DNA from: Phaeodactylibacter sp.
GTDB lineage: Bacteria; Bacteroidota; Bacteroidia; Chitinophagales; Saprospiraceae
Length of the DNA: 64,000 nucleotides
Direction of reading: 5' to 3'
Assembly (NCBI GenBank): GCA_024102975.1
Contig: JAGFJD010000639.1
Span: 1-64,000 of the forward strand
Shown here in pieces: positions 1-8,310 of this stretch. The notes under the pieces were generated by a model that saw only the letters and a list, made by a program, of their open reading frames with translations, searched no databases and was not told where the DNA came from. Numbering within the stretch: position 1 is the stretch's first letter; the number at the start of each line of letters is the position of its first letter. A program made the position numbers and the translations under genes.

Positions 1-25
1 GTTCTTTTGAACTTACTCTTCGTCA

Positions 26-63
26 GAAAAAACTCACGTAGCTGCGGCTATGCTCGTTTTTTC
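26..63 (-). terminator. Imperfect hairpin, possible terminator after rsmI
   Basis: GAAAAAAC at 26-33 pairs with GTTTTTTC at 56-63, with partial pairing between. Read on the minus strand it lies 60-100 nt beyond the rsmI stop and ends in a T-rich run, so it could stop transcription of the pssA-rsmI unit. The rest of 1-123 shows no gene. Confidence 0.35.
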
Positions 64-123
64 TTCCTTGATTAAGTCCAAAATAACTTCGCCTAAGCAA
101 CCATTTATTTAAGTTTTCATGTA

Positions 124-792
124 CTAGCCCTTCCCGGCCACCACCACTACAATTTCTCCTTTGACCTTTTCCCGGGCATCGTAGTAGCTCCATAGCTCCT
201 GCAGCGTATCGGTGCGCACCTCCTCGTGCATTTTGGTCAGTTCGCGGGCAACGCAGGCCATGCGCTCCGGGCCACAGGCTTCAGCCAACTGGGCCAGGCA
301 TTTCACCAGCCGGTAGGGCGATTCGTACAGGATGAACGTATACGGCAGGGCGGACAGGTATTCGAGCCTCGTTTGCCTGCCCTTCTTGTGGGGCAGGAAG
401 CCTTCGAAGAAAAATTTGTCGCTGGGCAGGCCGGAGGCGACCAGGGCCGGCAGGAAGGCCGTCGCTCCGGGCAGGCACTCCACCCGGATGTTCCGGCGCC
501 GGCACTCGCGGGCCAGCAGGAAGCCGGGGTCGGAAACGCCCGGCGTGCCGGCGTCGGTGATCAGGGCCATTCGGGCTCCGCCTTCCATCTGAGCGGCAAG
601 CTGCCCGGCGATGGCGTGTTCGTTGTGGGCATGGTAGGCACGCAGGGGCGTGTCGATCTCATAATGGGCCAGCAGCTTTTTGGAGGTGCGGGTGTCTTCC
701 GCCAGGATGACGTCGGCCTCCCGCAGGATGCGCAGCGCCCGGAGCGTTATGTCTTCCAGGTTGCCGATCGGAGTGGGGACGAGAAACAGCAT
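124..792 (-). CDS. rsmI: 16S rRNA (cytidine(1402)-2'-O)-methyltransferase RsmI
   Basis: SAM-dependent enzyme that 2'-O-methylates C1402 of 16S rRNA in the decoding centre (family knowledge). The 222-residue protein opens with the family signature LFLVPTPIGNLEDITLRAL, then AEDTRTSKKLL at about 31-41, and carries the GTPGVSDPG loop of the SAM site at about 82-90. It is shorter than many proteobacterial RsmI proteins, which have a longer C-terminal region. The ATG at 792 sits directly before the signature, so the start is secure. pssA lies 79 nt upstream on the same strand and could share a transcript. Confidence 0.95.
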   Translation of the reverse strand: MLFLVPTPIGNLEDITLRALRILREADVILAEDTRTSKKLLAHYEIDTPLRAYHAHNEHAIAGQLAAQMEGGARMALITDAGTPGVSDPGFLLARECRRRNIRVECLPGATAFLPALVASGLPSDKFFFEGFLPHKKGRQTRLEYLSALPYTFILYESPYRLVKCLAQLAEACGPERMACVARELTKMHEEVRTDTLQELWSYYDAREKVKGEIVVVVAGKG

Positions 793-871
793 AGCTTGGT
801 GGTGGTCAAAAATTTAGTTGTCGATCTGCTTTTTTTTGTGGCAGCAGCAATAGGCAGCATCTTTTTCAGCT

Positions 872-1588
872 TCATGGAGCAGCGCTTCTTCCTGTCAGGT
901 ATCGAAAAACCGAGAAAAGGATATACAGCAGGATGACGATCGAGAAGGATGCCTCCCAGGTGAGGAAAAGCATCGCCAGAGCGATTGCGGCAAAGATAAA
1001 CCTCGTCTCGTTGCCTTTCCACGTAAAAGCTTTGAATTTGAGGCTGAACATAGGGACCTCTGAAACCAGCAGAAAGGACAGCGCTGCGACACACGTATAC
1101 AAGAAAACAGGGTGGCCCACCAGAGGCCGAAGGCCAAAGGAATTGAAAGTATAAATCAGGGCCAGGCCTATCGTGAAAACCGTACAGGAGGGGGTCGGCA
1201 AGCCGATAAACCCTTCCGCCTGCCGGGTGTCCAGGTTGAATTTGGCCAGGCGAAGGCCGGAAAAGACGGCGACCAGAAAACCGGGCGCAGCCTCATACAC
1301 CAGCCCGCCGGCACCCTCCGGGTAGAAGAAGTTGCTCAGCAGCATATAGTATACTGTTCCCGGCACTACCCCAAAGGAAACCATATCCGCCAGCGAATCC
1401 AGCTCTTTCCCCATGCCTGACTGCACGCCCAGCAGGCGTGCCGCCATCCCGTCGGCGTAGTCGGCGGCAACCGCCGCAAAGGCCCACCAGAAAGCGGCGA
1501 CGAACTGGCCATAGAACAGGCAGGCCAGCGCACAGCAGCCAAAAAAAAGATTGATCAACGTGATCGTGTTCGGAATATGTTGCTTCAT
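872..1588 (-). CDS. pssA: CDP-diacylglycerol--serine O-phosphatidyltransferase
   Basis: Integral membrane enzyme that makes phosphatidylserine, the precursor of phosphatidylethanolamine. The CDP-alcohol phosphotransferase signature D-G-x2-A-R-x8-G-x3-D-x3-D is complete (begins DGMAAR, ends DSLAD) in the first third of the protein, among several hydrophobic helices. The N-terminus HIPNTITLINLFFGC is typical of the Bacteroidota and Gram-positive type. I chose the ATG at 1588; a second ATG at 1594 and a TTG at 1606 are alternatives. It precedes rsmI on the same strand. Confidence 0.9.
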   Translation of the reverse strand: MKQHIPNTITLINLFFGCCALACLFYGQFVAAFWWAFAAVAADYADGMAARLLGVQSGMGKELDSLADMVSFGVVPGTVYYMLLSNFFYPEGAGGLVYEAAPGFLVAVFSGLRLAKFNLDTRQAEGFIGLPTPSCTVFTIGLALIYTFNSFGLRPLVGHPVFLYTCVAALSFLLVSEVPMFSLKFKAFTWKGNETRFIFAAIALAMLFLTWEASFSIVILLYILFSVFRYLTGRSAAP

Positions 1589-1791
1589 GGACATTTTTGT
1601 CGCCAAATTGCCAATGCGCCGCCGCCGGGCAACGTCCTTCCTAAAGAATTGTTAAAAATCACGTAGGTGTAGCGATATTAGGAAGAGTTGGCTAATTTTC
1701 TGGTTCTCTGATTCTCTGAAGCAGTAAATATAAAGAAATTCCAGCGGCTTTCTTCTCTCGCCTGAATCCGGGAAATTTGCCGAATAAAGCT

Positions 1792-4700
1792 ATGACAAAA
1801 GTACATGCTATGACCAAAAGGATACTTTCCCCCAAATTTGCCCGGGCCGCGCTGGCGGCTACGCTGTTACTGTCAGCAACCGTCGCTCTGGCGCAGCCCG
1901 CCAACAACAACTGCGGCAGCGCCATATTTCTGGATGACGTCAGCAGCTGGTGTTCCGCCTCCGCAGCTTACACTAATGTCGGCGCTACCGATTCGGGCAT
2001 TGACCCGACCTGTTTCCCCAACAACAGCCTGGACGTGTGGTTTGCCTTCACGGCCCAGGCGACAACGGTGAACATCACTGTCGTGGGCGACGTCAACATC
2101 AACGCCGGCGGCACCCTCGGCAACCCACAGTTCGCCCTGTACAGCGGGGATTGCGGCAGCCTCACTCAGGTAGAATGCGGAAACGACCCGATCGGCAATA
2201 ATACCATCGGCGTCTTTGCCAGCAACCTCAGCATTGGCGCTACCTACTACATTCAGGTCAGCGGAAGGCTGGGAAATACCGGTACTTTCAAGCTGTGTGT
2301 CGATAACTTCAACCAACCGCTTGCCCCTTCCGGAGATTGTGCCACCGGCGTCGTCCTCTGCGATAAAGACCCCTTTACCGTCGACTTCGTCGTGGGCGAA
2401 GGAGCCAACCCCAACGAGGTCTTTAATGAAGGCTGCGGCTGCGATATTGTCGAGGCCAACTCCTCCTGGTATAAATGGACCTGCGAGGAATCCGGCACCC
2501 TGACGTTTACCCTCAGCCCGCTCAATCCCGCCGACGACCTGGACTTCGTCATCTATGAACTGCCCAACGGCGTCAACAACTGCTCAGTGAAAAACCCGCT
2601 CCGCTGTATGGCTTCCGGCGAGAACATCGGCGATCCTTTCCCGGTATGGGAGCCCTGCACCGGCCCCACCGGCCTGGCGATAAATGATAACGACATCAGC
2701 GAGTCCTGCGGCTGCCAGCCCGGAAACAACAACTTCGTCCGGGCCATCGATATGGAAGCCGGCAGGAGCTACGCCCTCGTGATCAACAACTTCAGCGGTT
2801 CGGGCGACGGCTTTTCCATCGAATTCGGCGGAACCGGCACTTTCCGGGGCCCGGTAGCCGACTTCACCATCAGCACCGATACCGTCTGTGTCGGCGAGCC
2901 GGTGACCTTCACCGACGCCAGCACGTTCGACGGGGTCATCTCCGACCGGAGGTGGGCCTTCGGGCTGGCCGCCAACCCGGGCAATACGACCGGCACCGGC
3001 CCGCACCAGGTCGTTTATGGGCGGCCGGGGCTGAAATCTATCGTCCTGCAGATTGAAACTGACGACGGCTGTATCGTCACCGCCGTCGGCAACGTGTACG
3101 TGGAATGCTGCGACGGGCACTTCGACGTCAGCGCCAGCACCGCTCCATTATCCTGCCCCAATTCCACCGACGGCTCGATCGACCTGAGCGTGAGCAGCGA
3201 CTATGCGCCCTATACCTTCAGCTGGAGCGGCGGACAAACCACAGAAGACCTGGCGGGCCTGGACCGCGGCGATTATACCGTAACCATCACCGATGCCTCT
3301 ACCTGCCAGACTGAGTTTACGGCCACTATCGGAGGGCCGCCGGAATTCGAAGTGGATACCCTCATCGGAATGCCAACCTGCAACGGCGGCGCCGACGGCT
3401 CAGTCACCCTGCTGGTCAGCGGCGCTTCTCCTCCTTATGAATACAGCTGGCAGGGCCAGCCTTTTGGCAACGACAACAGCCTGGAGAACCTGCCCGTGGG
3501 CGATTATCAGGTAACCATCCGGGATGACAACGGCTGCGAACTGCCCCTCACCATCCCCGTCCGCGAACTTGAACTGATCCTCGACCCCAACGTGGCCAGC
3601 ATCAGCGACCCCTCCTGCACCGGCTTTTCCGACGGGATGATCACAGTGGCCATCGCCAACGGCCTGCCTGATTACCTCTACGATTTCAACGATGGCAATG
3701 GCTTTGTCGGTGAAAACGAGCTGAGCAACCTTCCGGCCGGCAGTTATATGGTCGACGTTCAGGACGCCAACCTCTGCCGGGGCAGTTTTACATTCGTCCT
3801 CGAAGACCCGCCCCTGCTTCAGGCCTCCTTTGACTTGCAGGGGATTAGCTGTTTCGGGGAGAACGACGGGCAACTCACGGCAGTCGCCACCGGCGGGGTT
3901 GGCGGATACGCCTATCAATGGGCCGGCGGCCAGTCGGCAGCTACCCTCAGCGGCCTGGGGCCGGGCAGTTATGCCGTGACGGTGACCGACGCCAACGGTT
4001 GTGTCACCGCTGCTGATACCAGTTTCAACCAGCCGCCGGAGCTGTTCATCTCGCTGGATACCGTCATCAACGCCCTCTGCTTTGGAGAACCGACCGGCAC
4101 CATTGCCGTATCGGGAGACGGCGGCGTGCCGCCTTACGAATTCAGCGTCGGGAACCAGATTTTTCAGGTTGAGCCTGTTTTCAATGCGCTTTTAGCGGGT
4201 ACTTATGAAGTGACGGTCATGGATGCCAATGGCTGCACCAACAGCCTCACCGCCACCATCACTCAGCCCGGCGAGCTGATCGTCAACGCCGGCCCCGATG
4301 AGACCATAGAGCTGGGCTACTCCGCCCGCCTGCGCGCCAGGCCCAACGACCTGTCAGTATCCTACGCCTGGTCGCCGCCGGATTCCCTCTCCTGTACCGA
4401 ATGCCAGTCGCCGGACGCCAATCCGGTCAATACCACCACTTATACCGTTACCGTCACGGATCTCAATGGCTGTACCGCTACGGACGATGTGGTGGTCATC
4501 GTGCTCAAAAACCGGCCGGTGTACATTCCCAACGCCTTCTCTCCCAACGAAGACGGCCGCAACGACAACTTTACCGTTTATACCGGCCCGGGGGCGCGGG
4601 ATGTGCTCACCCTTAAGGTTTTCAACCGGTGGGGAGGGCTGGTTTTCGAGAACAACAACTTCCAGCCGAATGACCCCGCGCTGGGATGGGACGGCTACTT

Positions 4701-4806
4701 CAAAGGCGAGCCGGCTCAGGTGGGCGTCTACGCCTATTTTGTGGAAGTAGGGTTCATCGATGGCATTTCGGTGATTTACGAGGGAGATATTAATCTGGTG
4801 CGGTAG
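1792..4806 (+). CDS. T9SS cargo with SprB repeats and gliding-motility C-terminal domain
   Basis: Large secreted surface protein (about 1004 residues). A signal peptide ends near LAQ-PANNN. Two Cys-containing beta domains follow, then a PKD-like domain at roughly 355-440, then five SprB-type repeats at roughly 445-840, each with a Cys, a DG pair, and an ending close to G-x-Y-x-V-x-V-x-D-x-x-x-C. The last 100 residues start VYIPNAFSPNEDGRND and match the gliding-motility-associated C-terminal domain (type B T9SS signal). SprB of Flavobacterium is a mobile adhesin, so a surface or adhesive role is inferred. An in-frame ATG at 1810 would give a more compact signal peptide; the frame extends to a TTG at 1777. 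Confidence 0.88.
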   Translation: MTKVHAMTKRILSPKFARAALAATLLLSATVALAQPANNNCGSAIFLDDVSSWCSASAAYTNVGATDSGIDPTCFPNNSLDVWFAFTAQATTVNITVVGDVNINAGGTLGNPQFALYSGDCGSLTQVECGNDPIGNNTIGVFASNLSIGATYYIQVSGRLGNTGTFKLCVDNFNQPLAPSGDCATGVVLCDKDPFTVDFVVGEGANPNEVFNEGCGCDIVEANSSWYKWTCEESGTLTFTLSPLNPADDLDFVIYELPNGVNNCSVKNPLRCMASGENIGDPFPVWEPCTGPTGLAINDNDISESCGCQPGNNNFVRAIDMEAGRSYALVINNFSGSGDGFSIEFGGTGTFRGPVADFTISTDTVCVGEPVTFTDASTFDGVISDRRWAFGLAANPGNTTGTGPHQVVYGRPGLKSIVLQIETDDGCIVTAVGNVYVECCDGHFDVSASTAPLSCPNSTDGSIDLSVSSDYAPYTFSWSGGQTTEDLAGLDRGDYTVTITDASTCQTEFTATIGGPPEFEVDTLIGMPTCNGGADGSVTLLVSGASPPYEYSWQGQPFGNDNSLENLPVGDYQVTIRDDNGCELPLTIPVRELELILDPNVASISDPSCTGFSDGMITVAIANGLPDYLYDFNDGNGFVGENELSNLPAGSYMVDVQDANLCRGSFTFVLEDPPLLQASFDLQGISCFGENDGQLTAVATGGVGGYAYQWAGGQSAATLSGLGPGSYAVTVTDANGCVTAADTSFNQPPELFISLDTVINALCFGEPTGTIAVSGDGGVPPYEFSVGNQIFQVEPVFNALLAGTYEVTVMDANGCTNSLTATITQPGELIVNAGPDETIELGYSARLRARPNDLSVSYAWSPPDSLSCTECQSPDANPVNTTTYTVTVTDLNGCTATDDVVVIVLKNRPVYIPNAFSPNEDGRNDNFTVYTGPGARDVLTLKVFNRWGGLVFENNNFQPNDPALGWDGYFKGEPAQVGVYAYFVEVGFIDGISVIYEGDINLVR

Positions 4807-4810
4807 GGGC

Positions 4811-4860
4811 TGAATTGTTATATTGTTATATTGTTTTATTGCTGCCGGGAGCAATTGAAT
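4811..4860. repeat. Short AT-rich tandem motif (TATTGTTA-type)
   Basis: Just after the stop codon, the motif ATTGTTATATTGTTATATTG is followed by further TTGTT units. A related string occurs at 49912-49935. It may be a degenerate dispersed intergenic repeat; no function can be assigned. Confidence 0.35.
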
Positions 4861-4985
4861 GGGCATGGCTCAGAGCTTGTTTGGCGGCCACCCTTTTGGC
4901 TAAAAAAGCGGCCTCCGGGCAAGCTCCGGAGTGGCGTTGTTCATGTGTTTGTAATGCGCTGCCAGGCCCGGTTATTTCGCAAAAA

Positions 4986-6119
4986 ATGAAAATCCAGATT
5001 TTACAAGACTGTTTGACAAACCACCGTTTATTGAAAACCAACTGCCCTTTTTCCGGTGCCTGCGAACGGCCGAATACCGAATTCCGAACAGCAGCAGCTG
5101 TACTGGCCCTCATACTCCTGCTGGCCTCCTGCGATTTCATCCAGGGCGGGCGCATCCCTGCTGACGTCGTTACCGAGCCGGTGCCGTACGATTCTGACGA
5201 CCCTGCCATCTGGTGGAACAGCGCCGATCCGGAGCGCAGCATCATTTTTGGTACCGACAAACAAAGAATGGGGGGCTTGTACGCATTTGGGCTGGACGGC
5301 AGGATAATATCGGAAAAGTCGGTGCGCGGCCTGCGCTACCCCAATAATGTGGATGTCGAATACGGCATTCAACTGGGCGGGAAACAAGTTGACATCGTGG
5401 CAGTCACTGAGCGCGACGCGGGCGCGCTGCGTATTTTTTCCGTGCCGGATATGCAGCCGCTCGACGGGGGCGGCATTTCTGTTTTCGAAGGGGAACGAGG
5501 TTTCGGTTACCGGGAGCCGATGGGAATTGCCTTGTACAAGGCGCCGTCCGGAGAAGTATCGGCCATCGTCAGCCGGAAGGGCGGCCCACCGGAAGGATAT
5601 TTATGGCAGTACATCCTTCTGGACGGAGGAGAGCGCAAAGCCATACAGACAAAACTGGTGCGCAAGTTCGGCAAATTCAGCGGCTTTCAGGAGATCGAAG
5701 CCGTAGCGGTGGATGATGAGCTGGGATACGTTTATTATTCCGATGAGGCGGCCGGCATAAGGAAGTACTACGCTTCCCCGGAAAAAGGAAACGAGGAACT
5801 TGCCTTTTTTGGCAAGGAGGGCTTCAGCGGAGACCGCGAAGGCATTGCCATTTTGGACACCGGGCAGGGCAGGGGGTTCATCATCGTATCCGACCAGCAA
5901 GGCTACGCCTTCCGCGTTTTTCCCCGCAAGGGGCAACAGGGCCAGCCGCATCTCCATCCCTTTGTGAAGGAAATCCTTCTCTCTTCCTGGGAGACAGACG
6001 GTTGCGAGGTGAGCGCTGCCAGGCTTGGAGCGGCTTTCCCCAATGGCTTGTTCGTCGTCATGTCTGACGACCGTACTTTCCAATATTACAGGCTGGAGAA
6101 ATTGGGCCTGGGGAATTAA
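4986..6119 (+). CDS. Beta-propeller phytase-like lipoprotein
   Basis: Resembles calcium-dependent beta-propeller phytases (3-phytase family), which strip phosphate from inositol hexakisphosphate. Visible hallmarks are DSDDPAIWWN, GTDKQRMGGLYAF, RYPNNVDVEYG, a RKGGPPEGYLWQY-like blade, IEAVAVDDELGYVYYSDEAAGIRKYY, and FSGDREGIAI. A hydrophobic stretch ending LLLASC-D looks like a lipobox, so it is probably a surface or periplasmic lipoprotein. The reading frame continues upstream to 4815 without an ATG; the ATG at 4986 leaves about 50 residues before the lipobox Cys, which is long for a signal peptide, so the true start may be an alternative codon further in. Confidence 0.82.
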   Translation: MKIQILQDCLTNHRLLKTNCPFSGACERPNTEFRTAAAVLALILLLASCDFIQGGRIPADVVTEPVPYDSDDPAIWWNSADPERSIIFGTDKQRMGGLYAFGLDGRIISEKSVRGLRYPNNVDVEYGIQLGGKQVDIVAVTERDAGALRIFSVPDMQPLDGGGISVFEGERGFGYREPMGIALYKAPSGEVSAIVSRKGGPPEGYLWQYILLDGGERKAIQTKLVRKFGKFSGFQEIEAVAVDDELGYVYYSDEAAGIRKYYASPEKGNEELAFFGKEGFSGDREGIAILDTGQGRGFIIVSDQQGYAFRVFPRKGQQGQPHLHPFVKEILLSSWETDGCEVSAARLGAAFPNGLFVVMSDDRTFQYYRLEKLGLGN

Positions 6120-6313
6120 TCCGTTTCTTCCTCCTGGATTTTCTGCTGCAGGTACTGAGCTTTCAGCATTTCGTTCCGGCGCTTTACTGACGGCTTGGTG
6201 AACTGCTGCCGGCGGCGAAGCTCCTTGACAATCCCTACGTTGCGGTGTTTGCGCTTATAACGCTTCAGCGCCCGGTCGATGGATTCTCCATCTTTGATTT
6301 CAATAATGATCAT
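6116..6313 (-). CDS. rpsU: Ribosomal protein bS21 (copy 2)
   Basis: 65-residue basic protein of the 30S subunit: MIIIEIKDGESIDRALKRYKR and then RELRRRQQFTKPSVKRR, the classic bS21 pattern. In Bacteroidota, bS21 helps hide the anti-Shine-Dalgarno end of 16S rRNA (established for Flavobacterium). On the mRNA strand AAAGAGGAATTT directly precedes the ATG, so this copy has a Shine-Dalgarno-like GAGG, unusual for this phylum and fitting autoregulated bS21 genes. A TAnnTTTG-like -7 element (CAAAAATA on the plus strand at 6340-6347) lies between it and the upstream terminator, so it may be transcribed alone. Confidence 0.95.
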   Translation of the reverse strand: MIIIEIKDGESIDRALKRYKRKHRNVGIVKELRRRQQFTKPSVKRRNEMLKAQYLQQKIQEEETD

Positions 6314-6339
6314 AAATTCCTCTTTTGATTGAAACGGCG

Positions 6340-6347
6340 CAAAAATA
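6340..6347 (-). promoter_or_regulatory. Candidate -7 element for rpsU copy 2
   Basis: Read on the minus strand this is TATTTTTG (TAnnTTTG). At the expected -33 position there is TTT rather than TTG, so the match is partial. It lies after the terminator of the upstream rpsU copy and 27 nt before the start codon. Confidence 0.35.
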
Positions 6348-6370
6348 GTAAAATTAGTGGAAATACTAAA

Positions 6371-6404
6371 CAGGCCCCGCCCGTCAAATACCGGGCAGGG
6401 CCTG
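6371..6404 (-). terminator. Hairpin between the two rpsU copies
   Basis: CAGGCCCCGCCCG at 6371-6383 pairs with CGGGCAGGGCCTG at 6392-6404 (one mismatch). It follows the stop of the upstream rpsU copy; the T run after it on the minus strand is short (TTT), so termination may be partial. Confidence 0.6.
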
Positions 6405-6428
6405 TTTCATGCATCGAAGCTGTTTTTT

Positions 6429-6626
6429 TCAGTCATTTGCTTCGGCATGCTCTTTTTCCTGCTTATAGATCGCTTTGAGCACCTCGGTTCGCCGCCTGAC
6501 TGACGGCTTGGTAAACTGCTGCCGGCGGCGCAATTCCCGGATCAGCCCAATATTGCGGTGTTTCCGCTTATAGCGCTTCAGCGCCCGGTCGATCGATTCG
6601 TTGTCCTTTACATTGATTATTATCAT
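6429..6626 (-). CDS. rpsU: Ribosomal protein bS21 (copy 1)
   Basis: A second, complete bS21 of 65 residues: MIIINVKDNESIDRALKRYKR, then RELRRRQQFTKPSVRRR. It differs from the neighbouring copy mainly in the C-terminal third and in conservative changes. The ATG at 6626 matches the start of the other copy; the frame extends to 6668 but that extension (MQRKLFHSIQIQHY) is not family-like. No Shine-Dalgarno motif is visible upstream, in contrast with copy 2. Tandem bS21 genes with different leaders suggest either dosage control or ribosome variants (inference). Confidence 0.94.
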   Translation of the reverse strand: MIIINVKDNESIDRALKRYKRKHRNIGLIRELRRRQQFTKPSVRRRTEVLKAIYKQEKEHAEAND

Positions 6627-6767
6627 ATAGTGTTGAATTTGAATGGAGTGGAAGAGCTTTCTTTGCAAAAAGGGGGTTTTATCTGCCCACTCGCTAATAA
6701 AAAAAGTAAGTGTTTTGGTTTTTTCTGATAGAAATCCGGATCGGCCCGCCAGCCTTTTCCGGGAGGT

Positions 6768-6802
6768 TGAAAAATCCAGCCCCTTTTACCGGGGCCGGAT
6801 TT
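6768..6802 (-). terminator. Rho-independent terminator after the RRM gene
   Basis: AAATCCAGCCCC (6772-6783) pairs with GGGGCCGGATTT (6791-6802); on the minus strand the stem is followed by a T run. It begins 25 nt past the RRM stop codon. Confidence 0.75.
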
Positions 6803-6826
6803 GTTTATCACAGGGAATTGTTTTCC

Positions 6827-7117
6827 CTACCAGCGGTTGTAACCGCTGGGGCTGTAGTCGTTGGAGGGGCGGCTGTTTCGCGGGCGCGCTTTTTTGACGA
6901 CGATGGTCCTGCCGTCGAGTTCCGTTTCGTTGAGTTCGTGGATGGCATCCAAAGCCGCTTCGTCGTTGTCCATTTCAACAAATCCATAGCCTTTGGACCT
7001 GCCGGTGTCGTAATCCATGATCACCTTTGACGAGGATACCTCTCCGAATTGCTCAAATACGCGTTCTAAGTCGTTGCTGTTCGTGTCGTAACTGAGCCTT
7101 GCAATAAAAATGTTCAT
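6827..7117 (-). CDS. RRM-domain RNA-binding protein
   Basis: 96-residue single RNA-recognition-motif protein. RNP2 is IFIARL at residues 3-8 and RNP1 is KGYGFVEM at about 42-49, with the aromatic residues expected for RNA stacking; a basic, Ser/Pro-rich tail (KKARPRNSRPSNDY) follows. Bacteroidota and cyanobacteria carry such small RRM proteins; those studied in Bacteroides bind many mRNAs and affect expression. A strong promoter match upstream gives a leader of about 185 nt, and a clear terminator follows, so it is a single-gene transcript. Confidence 0.92.
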   Translation of the reverse strand: MNIFIARLSYDTNSNDLERVFEQFGEVSSSKVIMDYDTGRSKGYGFVEMDNDEAALDAIHELNETELDGRTIVVKKARPRNSRPSNDYSPSGYNRW

Positions 7118-7308
7118 AACAAAAATTTAAAGAATAAATAAAATCACCTCTACAGGAGCAAAAGCTGCTGTGGCAGCATCGAAAGGTGCCAGAGCAGGGC
7201 CCCGGGGAGCAATCAAACAATTAGTACGACTGGTGGAAAATCTTGAAATGACTATTCAGGTAGGAAGAAAAAGACTACTGAACCCAACGGAACTAATGGT
7301 TGACTCTG
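7118..7308 (-). promoter_or_regulatory. Long 5' leader of the RRM gene
   Basis: The gap 7118-7442 holds no convincing gene. From the predicted promoter at 7309-7339 the RRM mRNA would begin near 7300 and carry about 180 untranslated bases. The purine-rich string AGAGGTGATT lies some 25-30 nt before the start codon, too far to be a normal Shine-Dalgarno site. A 64-codon plus-strand frame here (7170-7364) has no recognisable features. Confidence 0.4.
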
Positions 7309-7339
7309 CAAAGGTACATATTTATAACAGGATAACCAA
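7309..7339 (-). promoter_or_regulatory. Bacteroidota-type promoter for the RRM gene
   Basis: On the minus strand, TTG (7339-7337), 20 nt, then TACCTTTG (7316-7309). This is an exact match to the TTG-N~20-TAnnTTTG vegetative promoter form of Bacteroidota. Confidence 0.65.
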
Positions 7340-7442
7340 CTCCATAGTTCGCCGCCGCCGGTAAAGGCAACCTTTTTGCTAAAGCCTTATCTTTACAGGC
7401 AGATACATACAGCGATTTTTTTCTTACACAAAACCAAGGATC

Positions 7443-8165
7443 ATGAAAAACCACAAATCATGGATCAGCGCCGGTGCCCTGATGCTGGCCGTCATGCTGT
7501 TTTCATTCTCCCTTTCCGCCCAGCGGACATCCGGCAACGGCAACGTCGTCGAACAGAATAGGGAAGTAAGCAGTTTTGACGTCATCAAAGTCCAGAAGGG
7601 CATTGACCTCTACATCACCCAGGGCAGCCCGGCGGACCTCACCGTCAAGGCCGATGAAAACATCCTGGATCAGATCGTCACCCGGGTGGATGGCAATACG
7701 CTTTACCTCGATGTTCGGGGCAGCGTCCGCAACGCCAAGGCCATGGATGTATTCGTGACGCTCGAAAACCTCAGAGAACTCCACGCTTCCGGCGGCTCCG
7801 ATGTCTTTGCCGAGGAAGGACTGAAACTGAAAGAACTGAAGCTGTTCTGCTCCGGCGGCTCCGACACCAAAATGAGGATCGAAGCGGAAACCCTGCACTG
7901 CAACACCTCCGGCGGCTCCGACGCCGTCCTGTCCGGAAAGGTCAATGAACTGATCGTGGAGTCCTCCGGCGGTTCCGACTTCAACGCCAAAAACCTGGAG
8001 GCCGTCAAGTGCAAAATCCAAGCCAGCGGCGCTTCCGACGCCTGGGTCTACGCTACCGGCGAGATCGACATAGAAGCTTCCGGCGCCAGCGACGTCCATT
8101 ATAAAGGAGGAGCGAAAAAGATAAGTTCCAGGGCCTCCGGCGGGGCGGATATTCATGGGAATTGA
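7443..8165 (+). CDS. GIN-domain (DUF2807) secreted protein
   Basis: 240 residues with a signal peptide ending LSAQ-RTSG. The body is a head-GIN / DUF2807 domain, predicted to form a right-handed beta-helix: seven SGGSD or SGASD turns recur about every 20 residues between about 115 and 238. Family members are called putative autotransporter adhesins but their function is not known. There is no T9SS tail or lipobox, so the likely location is periplasm or outer face. A palindromic repeat follows the stop codon. Confidence 0.85.
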   Translation: MKNHKSWISAGALMLAVMLFSFSLSAQRTSGNGNVVEQNREVSSFDVIKVQKGIDLYITQGSPADLTVKADENILDQIVTRVDGNTLYLDVRGSVRNAKAMDVFVTLENLRELHASGGSDVFAEEGLKLKELKLFCSGGSDTKMRIEAETLHCNTSGGSDAVLSGKVNELIVESSGGSDFNAKNLEAVKCKIQASGASDAWVYATGEIDIEASGASDVHYKGGAKKISSRASGGADIHGN

Positions 8166-8204
8166 CCAGAATACATGGTGGGGCGGTTGAAGCTCCGGCA
8201 TGTT

Positions 8205-8297
8205 TTTAGCGCCGTGCCAGGTGACATCTTTTCGCCAACTCCCTGAACATTGGCTCATTTCACCGGAGTTTGGAGGCGAAAAGGTGTCATCTGGCGT
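8205..8297 (+). repeat. Palindromic element family A, copy 1
   Basis: Arms of 21 nt at 8216-8236 (starts GCCAGGTGACATC) and 8275-8295 (ends GTGTCATCTGGC) pair with two G.U wobbles; AACTCC (8237-8242) and GGAGTT (8265-8270) form an inner stem. TTTAGCGCC at 8205-8213 also recurs beside copy 2 at 16570-16648. The element starts 40 nt after the GIN gene stop, in the same orientation as that gene. Confidence 0.75.
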
Positions 8298-8310
8298 ATT
8301 AGAAAAGAGT

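Noticed and set aside
7170..7364. 64-codon basic frame upstream of the GIN gene
   Set aside because: Overlaps the RRM leader and promoter on the other strand; no homology cues.
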